From NCBI GenBank assembly GCA_903813345.2, contig CAIIXF020000004.1:19690477-19754476 (forward strand): DNA of 64,000 nucleotides, read 5' to 3'. The notes under the pieces were generated by a model. It saw nothing but the letters and a program-made list of their open reading frames with translations. It searched no databases and was not told the origin of the DNA. The DNA is from Owenia fusiformis (taxonomy: Eukaryota > Annelida > Polychaeta > Sabellida > Oweniidae). Within the stretch, counting starts at the first letter, position 1. Each line of letters opens with the position of its first letter. Positions 61,216 to 64,000 of this stretch are shown here, one piece after another. A program made the position numbers and the translations under genes.

Positions 61216-62997
61216 ATTAGGGTGTTTCATTTTTGGAATTTTTATTCTGATCAAGTTGCTATTCATACATTATGATCTATGTTTAGTAGGGACCGCACAA
61301 AAAGATTTTAAGCCAAATCCGACATCGTTTGCCTCACCCCCTCAAGCCATCTTTATTTGACACATTTAGCATCAATACAATAGATTCAATTATGAAACAT
61401 GTACTTAAATTGAAAACTGACATATAAAATAGGTGGAGTCCTATATTCTAGTAATAAATGAATTACAATGTCAAGTGACATTTGAAGATGTTTCGCATGC
61501 ATTAATTTGCTTTCTATTGATACATGTTTCTAACTTTATGCTGCAAAAAGATAAAATTGATGACACCCACTTTCTTATATTTTTCAAGGGGTAGGGCACT
61601 ATAAAGTGTTATTAAAGATATGAAATAGTACTTACTACTTAGTCATTATAATAGTTGCATTAAAATATCACAAATAGCAACGAGATGACTTTAGATTACT
61701 TGTTTGAGCTGTAAAAGCTGTCATCTTTTGCTCGAAGCTACAAATATAAAATAGATGAGACTAAAAAAGTGTGTCGCGGATCAAAATTAACACAAACATT
61801 TTGAGATCTCTGGATTCAGTTGTCATAAAATGTTGTATTATGGCTTCTTACATAAAATACATAAAAAGGCCTTTCTAAAGAGCCATTAAAGCTGGACTTC
61901 CCTCCGAAACGCAATCTTGGGTTGTTTCGGGGGTGAACTTTATCATTTTGAGCTAAATGAAAGATTATAGAATGATGAACAAGTGGGGCAAATCTTGTGT
62001 AGAAATACTTACGATAAATGTGTCATTTCAAAGATTTTTCATTGAATTTGCTTCGATGGGAGCCGGCGATATGATTTTGGAAAGGTTTCTAAATGAAGAA
62101 CGTGACGTCACTTCCGAATCATAGCATTCAAAATAAGTAGCGTTTAATTACTTCCACTCTTCACAAGAATACGGTGGTGTAGTGGTAGAATCCTCGCTTA
62201 GCACGCGGGAGGCCCGGGTTCGAATCCCGTATCCGCCTTTTTATTTTTTTAACTAAATGATTGTTCTTTGATATTACGCAGAAAAAAACAATTTTTATTT
62301 ACATAAACTTTATATTAGAGCTTGAAAATGTAAAAACAATATATGTCAACATATTGCGTTTTGGAGCGATGTGCAGGTTTAAACATCATTTTATGACAAC
62401 TGAATCCAGAGATATCAAACTTTTTGTGTCAATTTTGATCCACTACACATCTTTTTTTGGTCTCATCTATTTTATATTTGTAGCTTCAAGCAAATGATGA
62501 CAGCTTGTACTGTTCAAAGAAGTATTCTAAAATCATTTCCATGCTATTTCCGATATTTTAATACAACTAATTATAATGACTAAGTACTATTTCATATTTT
62601 TAATATGACTTTATAGTGCCATACCCCTGGAAGATATAAGAAAGTGGGCGTCATCAATTTTATCTTTTTGCAGCATCAAGTTAGAAACTTGTATCAATAG
62701 AAATATGTCAATGCATTCAAAACACCTTCAAATGTCACTTGACATTGTAATTCATTTATTACTAGAATATAGGACTCCACCTATTTTATATGTCAGTTTT
62801 CAATTTACAACATGTTTCATAATTAAATCTAATGTATTCATGCTAAATGAGTCAAATAAAGATGGCTTGAGGGGGTGAGGTAAACGATGTCCGATTTGGC
62901 TGAAATTTTTTTTGTGCGGTCCCTACTAACCATAGATCATAATGTATGAATAGCAACTTGATCGGAAAAAAAATTCCAAAAATGAAACACCCTAATT
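61216..62997. mobile_element. 1.8-kb foldback element with about 620-bp arms
   Basis: ATTAGGGTGTTTCATTTTTG at the left is inverted at the right (AAAAATGAAACACCCTAAT). Arm identity holds to about 61833 and from about 62380 (CATTTTATGACAACTGAATC is an inner landmark). The unpaired centre of about 550 bp carries the tRNA-like sequence at 62167-62238. Confidence 0.85.
62167..62238 (+). tRNA. tRNA-like sequence: Gly-like body with an AGC (Ala) anticodon, probably degraded
   Basis: GGTGGTGTAGTGGTAGAAT, then GCACGCGGGAGGCCCGGG and TTCGAATCCCG closely resemble a tRNA-Gly(GCC). The anticodon stem CTCGC/GCGGG, though, encloses TTAGCAC, so positions 34-36 read AGC (Ala). A pol III stop (TTTTT) follows directly. 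The acceptor strand GAATACGG could pair with CCGTATCC with one mismatch, but the T-arm 3' strand overlaps that segment, as if about three bases were lost. I therefore doubt it is functional. It sits in the loop of a foldback element. Confidence 0.45.
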
Positions 62998-63169
62998 ACA
63001 ATGGTCATGTCAGGCCTTGCAATATAGTATAGCATTGTCACGGTCATCAGGCTTTAACATTACCACGGTAATGACAGGCCTTGCATTTATAATATAGCAT
63101 TGTCACTGTTATACCAGGCTATCACGATAACACTACCATGGCATGATAGGGTCTCGGATTTCGCGGGAC

Positions 63170-63830
63170 CATTCGAGGGACAAAGACGCTAATTGCGGGA
63201 CAGTTAACAGGCTTTGTATAAAAAACCTCATACCCACCTACCCACGTACGTGGGACATGATACAGTCTTTGAAGGGTTCAATTTTAAAGATCTTAGTTTA
63301 TTACATCTTAGTTTATGATGAATTATAGATGCATTTGTAACGACCCTTGATCGCAAGTAACTACTACATCCCAGCTGGGTTCGATTCCCACTCGGAGCAT
63401 CGAATTTAGCACACTTTCTTTCAATTTCATTATCTGGCTCTTTGGATGGTACCTATGCTCATGGTCGTTAGTTATTTATTCCCCTGGGGCACCCTCGAGT
63501 CATTACACATTAAAATGCATCCATATGCCTTTATTTATGGATCTGTCATCTGTTTAGTCATAAAATAAAGCCGGAATTGTAGAAATGTTAATAATTTGAG
63601 CTATTTGAGATTTAATAATCTTTAAAAAATTGAACCCTTCAATGACCGTATCATGGTCCACGTAGGTGGGTAGGTGGGTATGAGGTAGGAGGTTTTTTAT
63701 ACAAAGCCCAGTTAACAGGGTAACTACCAAAGACTTCATAGAGGGACAGATTTTTTTAGGCAAAGTGCCTTAAATTTGCGGGATTTTGCGGGACATTCAA
63801 GGGATTTGCGTGATCGGGGCTTAATGTAAA
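63170..63830. repeat. Foldback with CCCACCTACCCACGTA arms
   Basis: 63190-63290 (GGCTTTGTATAAAAAACC, CATACCCACCTACCCACGTA) is inverted at 63610-63715. The outer parts repeat GCGGGACA motifs as at 60040-60120. The loop holds a B-box-like GGGTTCGATTCCC at 63378-63390, perhaps a SINE fragment. Confidence 0.7.
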
Positions 63831-63954
63831 AGTACTCAAATCAAACTTTCAGGTACTGATTTATCAAATATAATAGGCTATGATGCACTTAACTTAAGTA
63901 AACACAATTCTACACAATACGCATAGAAATATTATTAAACTACCAAAAAACCAC

Positions 63955-64000
63955 GGTTTAGGTGTGAGTACCGTAATCCAACACCAAATTCAAAAATTCT
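63955..64000. repeat. Start of dispersed repeat, copy 3 (cut by the window end)
   Basis: GTGAGTACCGTAATCCAACA followed by CCAAATTC matches the start of copy 2 at 58440 and the end of copy 1 near 38360. Confidence 0.75.

Larger units (their letters stand above)
60180..63160. mobile_element. Composite nest of inverted-repeat elements
   Basis: The outer arms (60250-60353: CCATGACCGTGGTATTGTTA, CGTGAAAGCCTGG; inverted at 63005-63150) belong to the family seen at 57121-58156. Between them are a TTAA-flanked MITE (60354-60757), a second stretch of the minisatellite (60960-61215) and a 1.8-kb foldback (61216-62997) that carries a tRNA-like sequence. Confidence 0.7.

Overview
The window is animal nuclear DNA: AT-rich, with intron-rich genes whose exons splice in matching phase, and a very high load of short inverted-repeat DNA elements and minisatellites. 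The gene content and repeat style suggest a non-vertebrate animal, probably marine (lophotrochozoan or invertebrate deuterostome). The sequence alone does not fix the phylum.

Layout. (1) 1-5.9 kb, + strand: the last three coding exons of IFT80, a cilium intraflagellar-transport protein. A probable small secreted-protein gene lies on the - strand inside its last intron, together with a 65-bp satellite and a Tc1/mariner-type MITE. (2) 6.0-11.2 kb: intergenic, mostly a 2.34-kb TIR element with an AGTAT target duplication. (3) 11.36-33.0 kb, - strand: a complete EMSY gene in 18 phase-matched coding exons (1091 residues by my count). It has an N-terminal ENT domain and, unlike vertebrate EMSY as I know it, a C-terminal bromodomain. 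Its introns hold several satellites, three of which copy the gene's own splice sites, and a 3.2-kb TIR element. (4) 33-42.7 kb: nested palindromic elements, a mariner relic, tRNA-derived sequences and dispersed repeats. (5) 42.75-43.23 kb, + strand: CEP19, a centrosome and ciliary-base protein, in one coding exon. (6) 45.4-54.5 kb, - strand: a nine-exon gene of 1446 residues that I read as an AKAP11/SPHKAP-like A-kinase anchoring protein. It has repeated amphipathic helices, RRxS sites and a family-like C-terminus. Its last 16 codons and stop codon are tandemly repeated into the 3' UTR. (7) 54.5-64 kb: no gene recognised; nested foldback elements, minisatellites and one tRNA-like sequence.

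The genes do not form a pathway unit. IFT80 and CEP19 are both ciliary, EMSY is chromatin-linked and the AKAP is a signalling scaffold. The most useful points are the EMSY-bromodomain architecture, tandem arrays that start on exon-intron boundaries or a stop codon, and the nested secreted-peptide gene.
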